Assembly: GCF_000013885.1 (NCBI RefSeq)
Contig: NC_007959.1
Coordinates: 124,001-188,000, forward strand
Direction of reading: 5' to 3'
Length of the DNA: 64,000 nucleotides
DNA from: Nitrobacter hamburgensis X14
Lineage (GTDB): Bacteria; Pseudomonadota; Alphaproteobacteria; Rhizobiales; Xanthobacteraceae
Made by a program: the position numbers and the translations under genes. The notes below the pieces were generated by a model. That model had not been told where the DNA came from. It did no database searches and saw only the letters and a program-made list of their open reading frames with translations. Of this stretch, positions 44,476 to 52,631 are shown piece by piece (within the stretch, counting starts at the first letter, position 1; each line of letters opens with the position of its first letter).

Positions 44476-44525
44476 TGAACCGTACCGGGTTTGCCGGAGG
44501 CTCCAACTCCTGAGAGGATGGAGCC

Positions 44526-44855
44526 ATGACAAGCAAGACGACGAACAAGTTTTCACCGGAGGTTCGGGCCCGAGCGGTTCGGATGGTTGTGGATCACGGC
44601 AGCGAGTATCCGTCTCGCTGGGCTGCGATTGAGGCGATAGCCCCCAAGATCGGCTGTTCCGGCCATACCCTGCTGGAATGGGTGAAGAAGGTGGAGATCG
44701 ACAGGGGCAAGCGAGCAGGTGTTCCGACGGACGTGGCGGAGAAACTGAAGGCGCTCGAGCGGGAGAACCGCGAGCTTCGGCAGGCCAATGAGATCTTGCG
44801 CAAGGCGAGCGCTTATTTTGCGACGGCGGAGCTCGACCGCCGGTCCAAGCCATGA
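44526..44855 (+). CDS. IS3-family transposase OrfA
   Basis: The 109-residue protein has the IS3 helix-turn-helix (KFSPEVRARAVRMVVDHGSE, IGCSGHTLLEWVKKVEIDRG) and a leucine-zipper-like end (KLKALERENRELRQANEILR, KASAYFA). It binds the element ends and is fused to OrfB by a -1 frameshift in active members. Its stop overlaps the OrfB start in ATGA-like fashion (ATGATC at 44,852). Confidence 0.9.
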   Translation: MTSKTTNKFSPEVRARAVRMVVDHGSEYPSRWAAIEAIAPKIGCSGHTLLEWVKKVEIDRGKRAGVPTDVAEKLKALERENRELRQANEILRKASAYFATAELDRRSKP

Positions 44856-45757
44856 TCGCCTTCATCAGCGGTCATCGCGAGGCGCACGGGGTCGAGCCGA
44901 TCTGCAAGGTCTTGCCGATCGCCCCCTCGACCTATTACGCCGATGTGGCCAGACGGCGCGACCCGGCCAGGCTGTCGGCACGCGCCAGGCAGGATGCCGC
45001 CATGAAGATCGAGGTTCGACGCGTGTTCGATGAGAACTTCCGGATGTATGGCGTGCGCAAGGTCTGGCGGCAGCTCAAACGCGACGGCTTCGATATTGCT
45101 CGTTGCGCGGTGTCGCGATTGATGCGCGACATGGGCTTGCAGGGAGCCATCCGCGGCAAATCCGTGAGAACCACGATGAGCGACAAAGCCGCGCCATGCC
45201 CGCTGGATCACGTCAATCGCCAGTTCAAGGCGCCTCGGCCGAATGTCCTGTGGCTCTCCGACTTCACCTATGTCGCGACCTGGACCGGCTTCGTCTACGT
45301 CGCCTTCGTCATCGACGCCTATGCCCGCAGGATCGTGGGTTGGCGAGCGTCGCGCACGGCGCACGCCGGCTTCGTGCTCGATGCGCTGGAGCAGGCCCTG
45401 CATGATCGGCGGCCGGTCCATCGCGGCGGGCTCGTGCACCACAGCGACAGGGGCAGCCAATACGTATCCATCAGGTACACCGAGTGCCTGACTGAGGCTG
45501 GCATCGAGCCGTCGGTCGGCAGTGTCGGAGATTCCTATGACAACGCTCTCGCCGAAACCATCAACGGTCTCTACAAGGCCGAAGTGATCCATCGGCGCGG
45601 ACCGTGGCGCAGCTTCGAGGCCGTCGAGTTCGCCACTCTCGAATGGATCGACTGGTTCAACAACCGAAGGCTGCTGGAGCCCATCGGCAACATCCCGCCG
45701 GCCGAAGCCGAGCAACGCTACTACGCTATGCTGGAGCAACCAGGCATGGCGGCGTAA
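44852..45757 (+). CDS. IS3-family transposase OrfB (integrase core)
   Basis: The 301-residue frame has the HTH_21 segment RRVFDENFRMYGVRKVWRQL and the DDE core: first Asp in LWLSDFTYVATWTGFVYVAF, second in LVHHSDRGSQYVSIRYTECL and Glu in DNALAETINGLYKAEVIHRR. All three catalytic residues are present. It ends normally (EAEQRYYAMLEQ...). With OrfA it would form the functional OrfAB transposase. Confidence 0.92.
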   Translation: MIAFISGHREAHGVEPICKVLPIAPSTYYADVARRRDPARLSARARQDAAMKIEVRRVFDENFRMYGVRKVWRQLKRDGFDIARCAVSRLMRDMGLQGAIRGKSVRTTMSDKAAPCPLDHVNRQFKAPRPNVLWLSDFTYVATWTGFVYVAFVIDAYARRIVGWRASRTAHAGFVLDALEQALHDRRPVHRGGLVHHSDRGSQYVSIRYTECLTEAGIEPSVGSVGDSYDNALAETINGLYKAEVIHRRGPWRSFEAVEFATLEWIDWFNNRRLLEPIGNIPPAEAEQRYYAMLEQPGMAA

Positions 45758-45796
45758 TTTACACCAAACGGCCTCCGGCAAACCCGGTACGGTTCA

Positions 45797-46304
45797 CCAG
45801 CAAGCGTGCTGTGATATGTTCGATCCGCACGCCAAGCTTCTCGCGCCCCTCCCGCCGAATGAGACTCACCACGCTGCTCATCAGCCGCCTCCGGCGGCTT
45901 CCGGCCGCACGCACGATGGCGCTTTTGCCCGACCAGGCTACTTCACTACCTACAGTTCAACTTCGTTAAAACCGGTCGCAAGGTCCCGAAAAGGCGCGCA
46001 CCAACGCATGCAGATGCACGCGCTAAAACTGTTTCCAGCCTCCGCCGATACCAACAATGAATCAGCGATCTCACCCCCTCAACGGCGGAGTTTTCAACAC
46101 AATCGACCCAAGGCGGACAGTGGAGATGCACGACGAAAAAGTCCCCGAACATGCGAGATATGGGCAGCCGGCCGCTCTTTAGCGTAAAGCGCTTCAATCT
46201 CAATTAAATCTCCCACATATGCGGCTGTGAATCTGCCAGCACGCAGCTTTATCCCGTTCGATTCGATGTGATGGGGTCTGAACGCCAACAAGATTTGTCA
46301 TCCG
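45797..46304. other. Eroded stretch between IS3 and the helicase relic
   Basis: About 500 bp. A minus-strand frame at 46,094-46,291 reads SNGIKLRAGRFTAAYVGDLI, EIEALYAKERPAAHIS, which has protein-like character but no match I know; the rest is noise on both strands. No gene is called. Confidence 0.3.
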
Positions 46305-47260
46305 GTGCCATTTCCGACCACACCTCCGCCACTCGCCCGAGCTTTAGCCGAGCGCAGCTACGATCAGCCGACCCCTGTTCAGATTGCCGTGCTTGCGGAC
46401 GAAGCTGTCGATCGCGACCTTCTTGATTCGGCGCAAACCGGATCCGGCAAGACGGTCGCCTACGGGCTGGCAATCGCAAAAAACCTCCTGGGTGGCGTCG
46501 AATGGTTCCAGCGAGCGACCATGCCGCGCGCCTTGATCGTCGCGCCGACGCGCGAACTTGCCTTGCAGGTCCATCGCGAACTCGCATGGCTTTATCAATA
46601 CGCGAATGGGCGCGTCGTCTCGTGCGTCGGCGGCATGGATCCGCGCCGCGAACAGCGCGAGCTTGCCGCGGGCGCCCACATCGTGGTTGGCACGCCGGGG
46701 CGATTGTGCGATCACTTGCGGCGCGGGCGTCTCGACGTCTCGGACTTGAAGGCGGTCGTGCTCGACGAGGCCGATGAAATGCTCGATCTCGGTTTTCGCG
46801 ATGATATGGAATTTATCCTCAAGACCACGCCGGAAATGCGCCGCACGTTGTTATTCTCGGCGGCTTTACCGCGCGGCATCGTCGTGCTGGCAAAGCGATA
46901 TCAGCAAAGGGCCTTTCGGATCGAGGTCGCTGACGACGAAGGCGGTCATGCCGATATCGAATACCGCGCCATCAGAATCGTCGCCAGCGATGTCGACCAC
47001 GCGGTGGTCAACGTCTTGCGATTCTTTGAATCGCCGAGTGCGTTGGTGTTTTGCAACACCAGAAATGCCGTTCGGCATTTGCAGGCGACACTTCTGGAGC
47101 GCGGCTTCTCGGTGGTCGCGCTCTCCGGAGAGCTGACGCAGAACGAGCGACGCAGGCCTTGCGGGACGGACGTGCCCGAGTCTGCGTGGCGACCGATGTG
47201 GCCGCGCGCGGCATTGATCTGCCGAACCTCGGCGGGTCTGACGTCGGATGTCCTTCAGCA
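46305..47260 (+). pseudogene. DEAD-box RNA helicase, frameshifted and truncated
   Basis: From GTG 46305 the frame carries the Q-motif (RSYDQPTPVQIAVL), Walker A AQTGSGKT, PTRELALQ, GTPGRL, DEAD in VVLDEADEMLDLGF, SAALPR in place of SAT, and ALVFCNTR. Near 47,150 a base change shifts the last part, which continues as RDGRARVCVATDVAARGIDL PNLG in another frame. The motif VI region (HRxGRxGR) and the C-terminal extension are lost, replaced by unrelated sequence. It cannot be an active helicase. Confidence 0.85.
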
Positions 47261-47663
47261 CTTGTTCTGCCGGCGCTTTGTCCGGCCCGGATTTCTGTTT
47301 CATTTGCGCTCCTTACGGCTACGATGAACCAGAAATCCTACCTCCGTGAAGTCCCTCAATTGGTCTCAAAGGCCCTGACGGCGAACAATAAGGCGACCTA
47401 TTGGCGAACGCCGCACAGCATCGTAGCCGCCGTCATAACTGCGCCCGCGCAGCTCTTCGAAGATATGGATCCACGTCAGCGGTTCGCGAGCGGATTTGGC
47501 CACGTTCGCGCCACCAATCCGTCGAGAGCCTCCCTTCGCAAGCCGCTTAATCAGTCTCAAATTATCTGACGACGGACAATCAAATTGGAACCGGAGGAAC
47601 TGCGCAACAGGTTGCCGCTTTATCCTGAGATTGGGCTTAGACACAAATTCATGGAGATGATCG
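47261..47663. other. About 400 bp without a recognisable gene
   Basis: Between the helicase relic and the small secreted-protein relic. A plus frame continuing from the helicase end reads MNQKSYLREVPQLVSKALTA with no match. No promoter or repeat is evident. Confidence 0.35.
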
Positions 47664-47851
47664 ATGCGCCAACTAATGCTCGCCGCTATCGCCTTACTGA
47701 CCGGAGCGTCCTCGTCATTAGCTCAGGGCCATATGGGCAGCCCGCAGGAGCAACAGGCGTGCACACGAGACGCACAGCGACTTTGCCGGACAGAAAAACC
47801 GCACGAAGCTGAGCAAGCGGTGCCAGAAGGTATTCCAGAGCCACGGAATGT
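47664..47851 (+). pseudogene. Small secreted Cys-rich protein, internally deleted
   Basis: ATG 47664 opens a signal peptide (MRQLMLAAIALLTGASSSLA) followed by QEQQACTRDAQRLCR, the start of a cysteine-rich-repeat protein. Then a frame change occurs and the normal ending appears in another frame: KLSKRCQKVFQSHGM with a stop at 47,851. The middle with the second cysteine pair is missing. Related proteins of about 90-100 residues are exported to the periplasm in Bradyrhizobium; this copy is dead. Confidence 0.65.
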
Positions 47852-47863
47852 AACTAGGCTCAG

Positions 47864-48664
47864 GACTCATTGATTAGAGCCAGAAGATGACTGCGGCTGC
47901 GATGCAGATTGCGGACATGAAGGTATGAGCGCATCGATCGTAGCGGGTATGGATGCGCCGCCAGTCCTTGATCCTGCCGAACATGTTTTCGATCTTGTGC
48001 CGCTGGCGATAGAGCACACGATCATGGTCGATCGGCTTCTTGCGGTTCGACTTCGACGGGATGCATGGCGTGATGCCGCGCGCGGCGAGCGCCTGACGGA
48101 ACCAGTCGGCGTCGTATCCCTTGTCGCCGAGCAACTGCTTCGCCGGCGGCAACGGCAACGCGTCGATCATCAACGCAGCGCCCTTGTAATCGCTCATCTG
48201 GCCTTCGCTGAGCAACATGATGATGGGACGTCCCTGGCCATCACATACGGCGTGCAGCTTCGAGTTCAAACCGCCCTTGGTGCGCCCGATACGTCGGGGA
48301 ACAGGCCCTTTTTTAAAAGGCTCGCAGCGGTACGGTGCGCCTTCAGATGAGTCGCATCGATCATCAATCGGGATGGTTTGCCGGCCTTGCGGGCCAGTTC
48401 CGCGAAGATTTTGTTGAACACGCCAAGTCGGCTCCAGCGCACGAACCGATTGTAGATGGTCTTGTGCGGGCCGTACTCACGCGGCGCATCGCGCCAGCGC
48501 AGCCCGTTCCTGATAACGAAGACGATGCCGCTGATCACTAGCCGATCATCAACCCTCGCAACTCCGTGCGACAACGGAAAATACGGTTCGATCCGGCGCA
48601 TCTGCGCCTCCGACAGCAAAAACAGATCAGCCATGGTGACGCCCCCTCGCGACACCAATGAATC
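47864..48664 (-). mobile_element. IS5-family (IS427-like) two-ORF element
   Basis: The element encodes two overlapping ORFs on the minus strand and is bounded by short imperfect inverted repeats (GACTCATTGATT at 47,864 and the complement of GATTCATTGGTG ending at 48,664). An exact target duplication was not resolved. A slippery A6G3 run at about 48,307-48,314 (minus strand TTTTAAAAAAGGG) would allow -1 frameshifting to make the full transposase. Confidence 0.75.
47874..48269 (-). CDS. IS5-family transposase OrfB
   Basis: The 131-residue frame carries the rest of the DDE domain: NSKLHAVCDGQGRPIIMLLS, LPPAKQLLGDKGYDADWFRQ (second Asp) and YRQRHKIENMFGRIKDWRRI (the Y-R-E-type block with the last Glu). 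It ends with a hydrophobic tail (SAICIAAAVIFWL). It needs OrfA through frameshifting to be active. It looks undamaged. Confidence 0.85.
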   Translation of the reverse strand: MNSKLHAVCDGQGRPIIMLLSEGQMSDYKGAALMIDALPLPPAKQLLGDKGYDADWFRQALAARGITPCIPSKSNRKKPIDHDRVLYRQRHKIENMFGRIKDWRRIHTRYDRCAHTFMSAICIAAAVIFWL

Positions 48665-48670
48665 AGCCAA
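48266..48670 (-). CDS. IS5-family transposase OrfA
   Basis: From ATG 48634 (MADLFLLSEAQMRRIEPYFP; the frame is open to 48,670) the protein reads RVDDRLVISGIVFVIRNGLR, WRDAPREYGPHKTIYNRFVR, WSRLGVFNKIF and SRLMIDATHLKAHRTAASLL. The last segment contains the first catalytic Asp. The -1 signal follows immediately at SLLKKG, so ribosomes that shift enter OrfB as GPVPRRIGRTKGGL. Confidence 0.85.
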   Translation of the reverse strand: MADSLVSRGGVTMADLFLLSEAQMRRIEPYFPLSHGVARVDDRLVISGIVFVIRNGLRWRDAPREYGPHKTIYNRFVRWSRLGVFNKIFAELARKAGKPSRLMIDATHLKAHRTAASLLKKGLFPDVSGAPRAV

Positions 48671-48705
48671 TCATGCCAACCGCAAGAATTTAATAGGTCC
48701 TGATC

Positions 48706-49354
48706 CTAGAGAGTGCCGGCGTCCGGTGGCAACAGGCTATCAGACATCCAGCGAGCCAAAAACGTCCGGATGGTGAAATAGCCCATCATCACGATCAGCA
48801 CGAACATCACCGTAAGCGTGCCGCAGATGTAATTGCTTAGCGCGACGCGCTACATTTCCGCGATGCTCTTCGCAGGAGCCAAGATAGTACCGGCCGATGT
48901 CGCCTCGCTGTACTTGTTTGCCAGCGAATAAAAGCCGATTCGCGGATCAGACGAGAACACCTTCATCCATCCGGCTGTGAACGTGCACACCAGGAGCCAT
49001 GCAGTCGGCACGAGCGTCACCCATGCGTAGCGCTCGCGCTTGAGCTTGATGAGCACAGTTGTGGCCAAGAACAGTGCGATACCGGCGAGCATCTGATTGC
49101 TAATACCGAACAGCGGCCAGATCGTGTTCACGCCGCCGAGGGGATCAATGGTGCCTTGGTAGACGAAGTAGCCCCAACCGGCGACGCATAGCACTGTAGC
49201 AGAGATATTTGAGAAAATAGACTCGGTCTGGCCAAGCGGCGCGTAAATGTGGCTGAGCAGATCCGGAATCATGAAGCGGCCCGCCCGCGTCCCGGCGTCG
49301 ACCGCGGTAAGGATGAACAGCGCTTCAAACAGGATAGCGAAGTGGTACCAAGGC
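48706..49354 (-). pseudogene. cstA: cstA C-terminal fragment (carbon starvation protein A)
   Basis: The minus strand encodes the end of the multi-helix peptide/pyruvate transporter CstA: FEALFILTAVDAGTRAGRFM, SHIYAPLGQTESIFSNISAT, TIDPLGGVNTIWPLFGISNQ, MLAGIALFLATTVLIKLKRE and AWVTLVPTAWLLVCTFTAG. A TAG stop at 48,850-48,852 interrupts it, after which YICGTLTVMFVLIVMMGYF continues to a stop at 48,706. The first 400 or so residues are missing; the fragment joins the L,D-transpeptidase gene at about 49,355. Confidence 0.85.
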
Positions 49355-50270
49355 TTCCAGCGTCTTCGGCGACGCGCTCGGCATCCCAGTTCGTGAGGCG
49401 GATGCAGCCGTGCGACTCGGATTTGGACACCTTCCCAGGAGATGACGTGCCATGGACGCCGTAGCCCTCGCCGGAAAGACTGATCCAGACCGTGCCGACC
49501 GGATTGTTCGGCCCTGGCGCTATAGTGAACGGTTTGCGTGAATGGACGCCACCGAAGTAATAAGCTGGATTATAATGATAGGTCGGATTGCGTTTGACCG
49601 TCGTCACCTTCAGGGTACCTGAGAGCGATGGTTTCTCCTCGCTGCCGACGGTCGCGGGGTAGAATCCGATCAACCCGTTCGACTTGTCAAAGAGCTTCAC
49701 GGTCTGCCGTTTTTTGTCGACTTCCACCTTTGCCGCCTTTTTAGGAATTTGGCCGGTACCGGTATCGATGACGACGATGGTTACTCCGGCGCGGTCGATA
49801 TGCCGTCCGGGATTTAAAGCCACGAGCAGGTCCTCGCTCACGTGAAACTTTTCGGCCAACCCCTCTCTTGCGCTCACATAGGACAGCTTTGGGATGCCCT
49901 TCATTTCTTCCAATTTGGCAGGAAGCTTGTGGAGAAACGGCCCGGCAATATCCCTATCCATGATGGTGTGGTTCGCGATCACTGGACGGTCGTCCGTCGC
50001 GAGCTTTCTCCAGGCCTCGACGCTGACATTGTCCGAGCTTGGCAATTGCTGGGCCTCTTCGTAGGCGCGCAGCGCCTTCTTCGCGTTCTCTCCGAATACG
50101 CCGTCAATCTCGCCCGGCGAGAAGTGCGCCCTATCCAGCAGGACCTGCAGCCTAACGCCTGCCGGGGTCGGCTTCTCGTTCGACAGGGTCGTCTTCGAAG
50201 GCTCAGCGGAGTTAATGGCAGGCGCGTTCATCTCGGCGCCGGCCGCGGAGTTAGCGGCCCATGCCAGCAC
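49269..50270 (-). CDS. L,D-transpeptidase (YkuD) with peptidoglycan-binding domain, C-terminus replaced
   Basis: Starting at GTG 50270 (inside the former signal peptide, FVLAWAANSAAGAEM), the protein has a peptidoglycan-binding helix bundle (VLLDRAHFSPGEIDGVFGEN), a LysM-like part, and a YkuD domain with VHGTSSPGKVSKSESHGCIR holding the catalytic His and Cys. After DAERVAEDA the sequence becomes out-of-frame cstA (GSLGTTSLSCLKRC...). About 30 C-terminal residues are thus lost. A stop just before the GTG in frame suggests that the original start was damaged as well. It may still fold but export is doubtful. Confidence 0.75.
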   Translation of the reverse strand: MLAWAANSAAGAEMNAPAINSAEPSKTTLSNEKPTPAGVRLQVLLDRAHFSPGEIDGVFGENAKKALRAYEEAQQLPSSDNVSVEAWRKLATDDRPVIANHTIMDRDIAGPFLHKLPAKLEEMKGIPKLSYVSAREGLAEKFHVSEDLLVALNPGRHIDRAGVTIVVIDTGTGQIPKKAAKVEVDKKRQTVKLFDKSNGLIGFYPATVGSEEKPSLSGTLKVTTVKRNPTYHYNPAYYFGGVHSRKPFTIAPGPNNPVGTVWISLSGEGYGVHGTSSPGKVSKSESHGCIRLTNWDAERVAEDAGSLGTTSLSCLKRCSSLPRSTPGRGRAAS

Positions 50271-50651
50271 AAAGCCAATGAAGATGTACTTCGCAGTCAG
50301 GTTTCATAGCGGCAGCTCCGGCTTCCAAGGAAGTCCTCAGACAGCCAGGAAGAACGAGTTCAGCCTCGGCACCCCGGGCTCCCAAGGTGCTTTTCGACCT
50401 TCCTGCGGCTTTTCTGTCGCCAACGTTCTTGACCGCCATCTTCACCGCGCCACCCCGCTCTGTCGTACTTGATTCATTATGCGCACCGTATCCTGTACTA
50501 CCCGCGCCAGGTCTTGCTTTGCGCACGTGGGCCTTCGCTGTCTTTTTCGCCGCGGCCTTGTCGTTCCTCTTCGTGGATCGCGACTAACGCCCGAAGGATT
50601 CCCGGGTTCCGGAACGAGTCCAGCCACCGGCTATAATCGTGTCTGATCAGA
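50271..50651. other. Intergenic stretch, no gene called
   Basis: About 380 bp between the cellulose-synthase-like stop and the L,D-transpeptidase start. A minus-strand frame of 91 residues (Ala/Gly/Arg-rich) is present but lacks a start signal or match. Confidence 0.35.
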
Positions 50652-52631
50652 TTAGCGCCCGCGAAAACCGCGTCTAACCAGGCCCGCGATGACGCCGGTG
50701 ATGCGCACGGTCTCGACGACGTCACTCGGAGGCAACCCGAACAGCCAGATCACGAGCCGCCTTCGCTGCTCGAAGGTCGGATGAAGATGCCCAAGGGCGG
50801 TCTTGCCGGTCGCCGCCGCGACGGTGACCGCGACCCACCCCAGCCGCTCCATGTAGAGCCAAGGCTGGGCGCTTTCGGTCAGCGGACGCATTGCTGCCGT
50901 CCATGTCAATTCCACGGAAGAGGTGGAGAGCGCGGCGACGCGGCAGGGAACAGCATGATCATTGCCCGCGAGCGCCAGCGCGCCGGCCTCGTTGACAGGA
51001 AAGAACTTGTCGCCTCGCGGCAATTCGAAACAAGCCACGAACGCGATGAATGCGATCAGCATCGAAATGCCGGCCCACAGCAGATTGAAGTAATCGCGAG
51101 ACGAAATTTCGCTGGCCGCATAGGGAGAAAGAAAAGCCCATGCGATGCTCGCCGCGGAGCCGAACGCAATCAGGCCGAACGTCAGCGCCAGCTTCCACCG
51201 CAGCTTCGGCGCCGATCGGTCACCGCCCTTGTCGGTGATCTTGAACGGCCGGCCGAACGGCTTGACCACGGCGCTGATCAGCGTCGCGGAGACCGCAAAC
51301 GAAACGATCGCGTGCGTCGCCTCCATGAACAAGGGAACGGTGCGCGATCGTGAAATCCAGGCCATGTAGATGGTCTGACCCAGAATGGCCGGCGCGCCGT
51401 AGCGCAGGAACGCCAGATAGTCGGCCTCGAATGCCGGCAGACCGGCGAACCAGTACATCATCGGCGCGATGAGAAGTAGAACCAGGAACGGCTTGCAGAG
51501 CCAGTTCAGAATTCCGTGGATGTAGTGCAGCCGTTGAATCGCGGAGTGTCCGCGACCGAACAACGGCCCGTCGCGCAACAGTGCGACCTGGATTGTGCCG
51601 AGACACCAGCGGCTGCGCTGCGTGATGTATTCGGGAATGCCTTCGGCGGACAATCCGCAGCTCAGTTTCTCGTTGAGCCACCAGGTCTGATAGCCATGCG
51701 CCAGCATCGTGTAGGTCAGGTTGATGTCTTCCGAGATTGCCTGACTGGGAAATCCGCCGATCTCAACCAGACGATCGCGGCGCACGACGAACGAGGTGCC
51801 GACGCAAAACGCGCATCCCCAGGCATCCTTGGCAGGCTGAAAGACGTCGAAGAAGAACCGCTGGTCATCGACCATGCTTTGCGTGGCCAGCAGATTGTGC
51901 TGGATCGGATCGCTGTTGTAGTAGAATTGCGGCGTCTGAACGATCGCTACACCCGGGTCCGCCAGCAAGCCAACCGTTCGTTTCAGCAAATGCCGTTGCG
52001 GGGCGAAGTCCGCGTCAAGAACCAGAATGACGGGCGCATTGGTCGCGGCGGATGTCACCGTAAGCGCGTTGTTGAGATTTCCGGCCTTCGCCGCCTTGTT
52101 GTCCGATCGCGTGATATATCGCGCGCCCGCTTCCAGGCAGTAGTCGCGAAGCCAGCTTCTGCGCGTGTCGTCAAGCACCCAGACGGTGAAATCCGGATAA
52201 TCCAATTCGAGCGCTGTCAGGATGGAGCGCTCGATCACCTCAAGCGGCTCGTCATAGGTGCAAATGAAGACATCGACGGTGGGCCAGGCGTTGCGGACGC
52301 GCATATCGTGCTCCGTCCGATCGGCCTGTCCGGACCGATCGACGCTGCGGAACAGAATGACGATCGACATCAGCGTGTAGACGACCGCGATGAATTCGAG
52401 CGTGAAAAACAGGTGCGGCCAGAGGCTTTGCGCGGACATCGAAAGCCGCGGCAAGGTGTCGTGCCAACACCAGAAGATATAGATCACGAGCAATGCTCCG
52501 GCTGTCGACCCGAAGATCATCCGATCGAGCGCCCGTGAGGGGTTGAGCAGGCGCGCGCTCACAAGCAGCCCGATCCACAGTCCAAAATCGATCATTAGGA
52601 TCGACGAATTGTCGGCGGCGCTTTCCAGCAT
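50652..52631 (-). CDS. Cellulose synthase-like GT2 glycosyltransferase
   Basis: ATG 52631 overlaps the preceding stop in TGATG and gives 659 residues. N-terminal helices are followed by the GT2 domain with D in FICTYDEP, D in VWVLDDTR, VLDADFAPQRH, SEDINLTYTML and the QRSRW motif (Q-x-x-RW), then further membrane helices and a C-terminal beta part. These are the D, DxD, D, QxxRW residues of processive beta-glycan synthases such as BcsA. A clear PilZ RxxxR motif is not seen. It is the last gene of a three-gene operon with a HlyD-type protein and a helical hydrolase-like protein, so it should export a polysaccharide. Confidence 0.85.
   Translation of the reverse strand: MLESAADNSSILMIDFGLWIGLLVSARLLNPSRALDRMIFGSTAGALLVIYIFWCWHDTLPRLSMSAQSLWPHLFFTLEFIAVVYTLMSIVILFRSVDRSGQADRTEHDMRVRNAWPTVDVFICTYDEPLEVIERSILTALELDYPDFTVWVLDDTRRSWLRDYCLEAGARYITRSDNKAAKAGNLNNALTVTSAATNAPVILVLDADFAPQRHLLKRTVGLLADPGVAIVQTPQFYYNSDPIQHNLLATQSMVDDQRFFFDVFQPAKDAWGCAFCVGTSFVVRRDRLVEIGGFPSQAISEDINLTYTMLAHGYQTWWLNEKLSCGLSAEGIPEYITQRSRWCLGTIQVALLRDGPLFGRGHSAIQRLHYIHGILNWLCKPFLVLLLIAPMMYWFAGLPAFEADYLAFLRYGAPAILGQTIYMAWISRSRTVPLFMEATHAIVSFAVSATLISAVVKPFGRPFKITDKGGDRSAPKLRWKLALTFGLIAFGSAASIAWAFLSPYAASEISSRDYFNLLWAGISMLIAFIAFVACFELPRGDKFFPVNEAGALALAGNDHAVPCRVAALSTSSVELTWTAAMRPLTESAQPWLYMERLGWVAVTVAAATGKTALGHLHPTFEQRRRLVIWLFGLPPSDVVETVRITGVIAGLVRRGFRGR

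Larger units (their letters stand above)
44476..45796 (+). mobile_element. Complete IS3-family element
   Basis: The 1,321-bp element is bounded by perfect 26-bp inverted repeats (44,476-44,501 TGAACCGTACCGGGTTTGCC... and 45,771-45,796) and flanked by the 3-bp direct repeat CCA (44,473-44,475 and 45,797-45,799), the target duplication size usual for IS3. It carries intact orfA and orfB in overlapping frames and is the only IS of this window that looks fully functional. Confidence 0.9.

Noticed and set aside
45946..46291. Minus-strand frames between the IS3 element and the helicase as a gene
   Set aside because: Short protein-like stretches without start signal or family; too weak to call.
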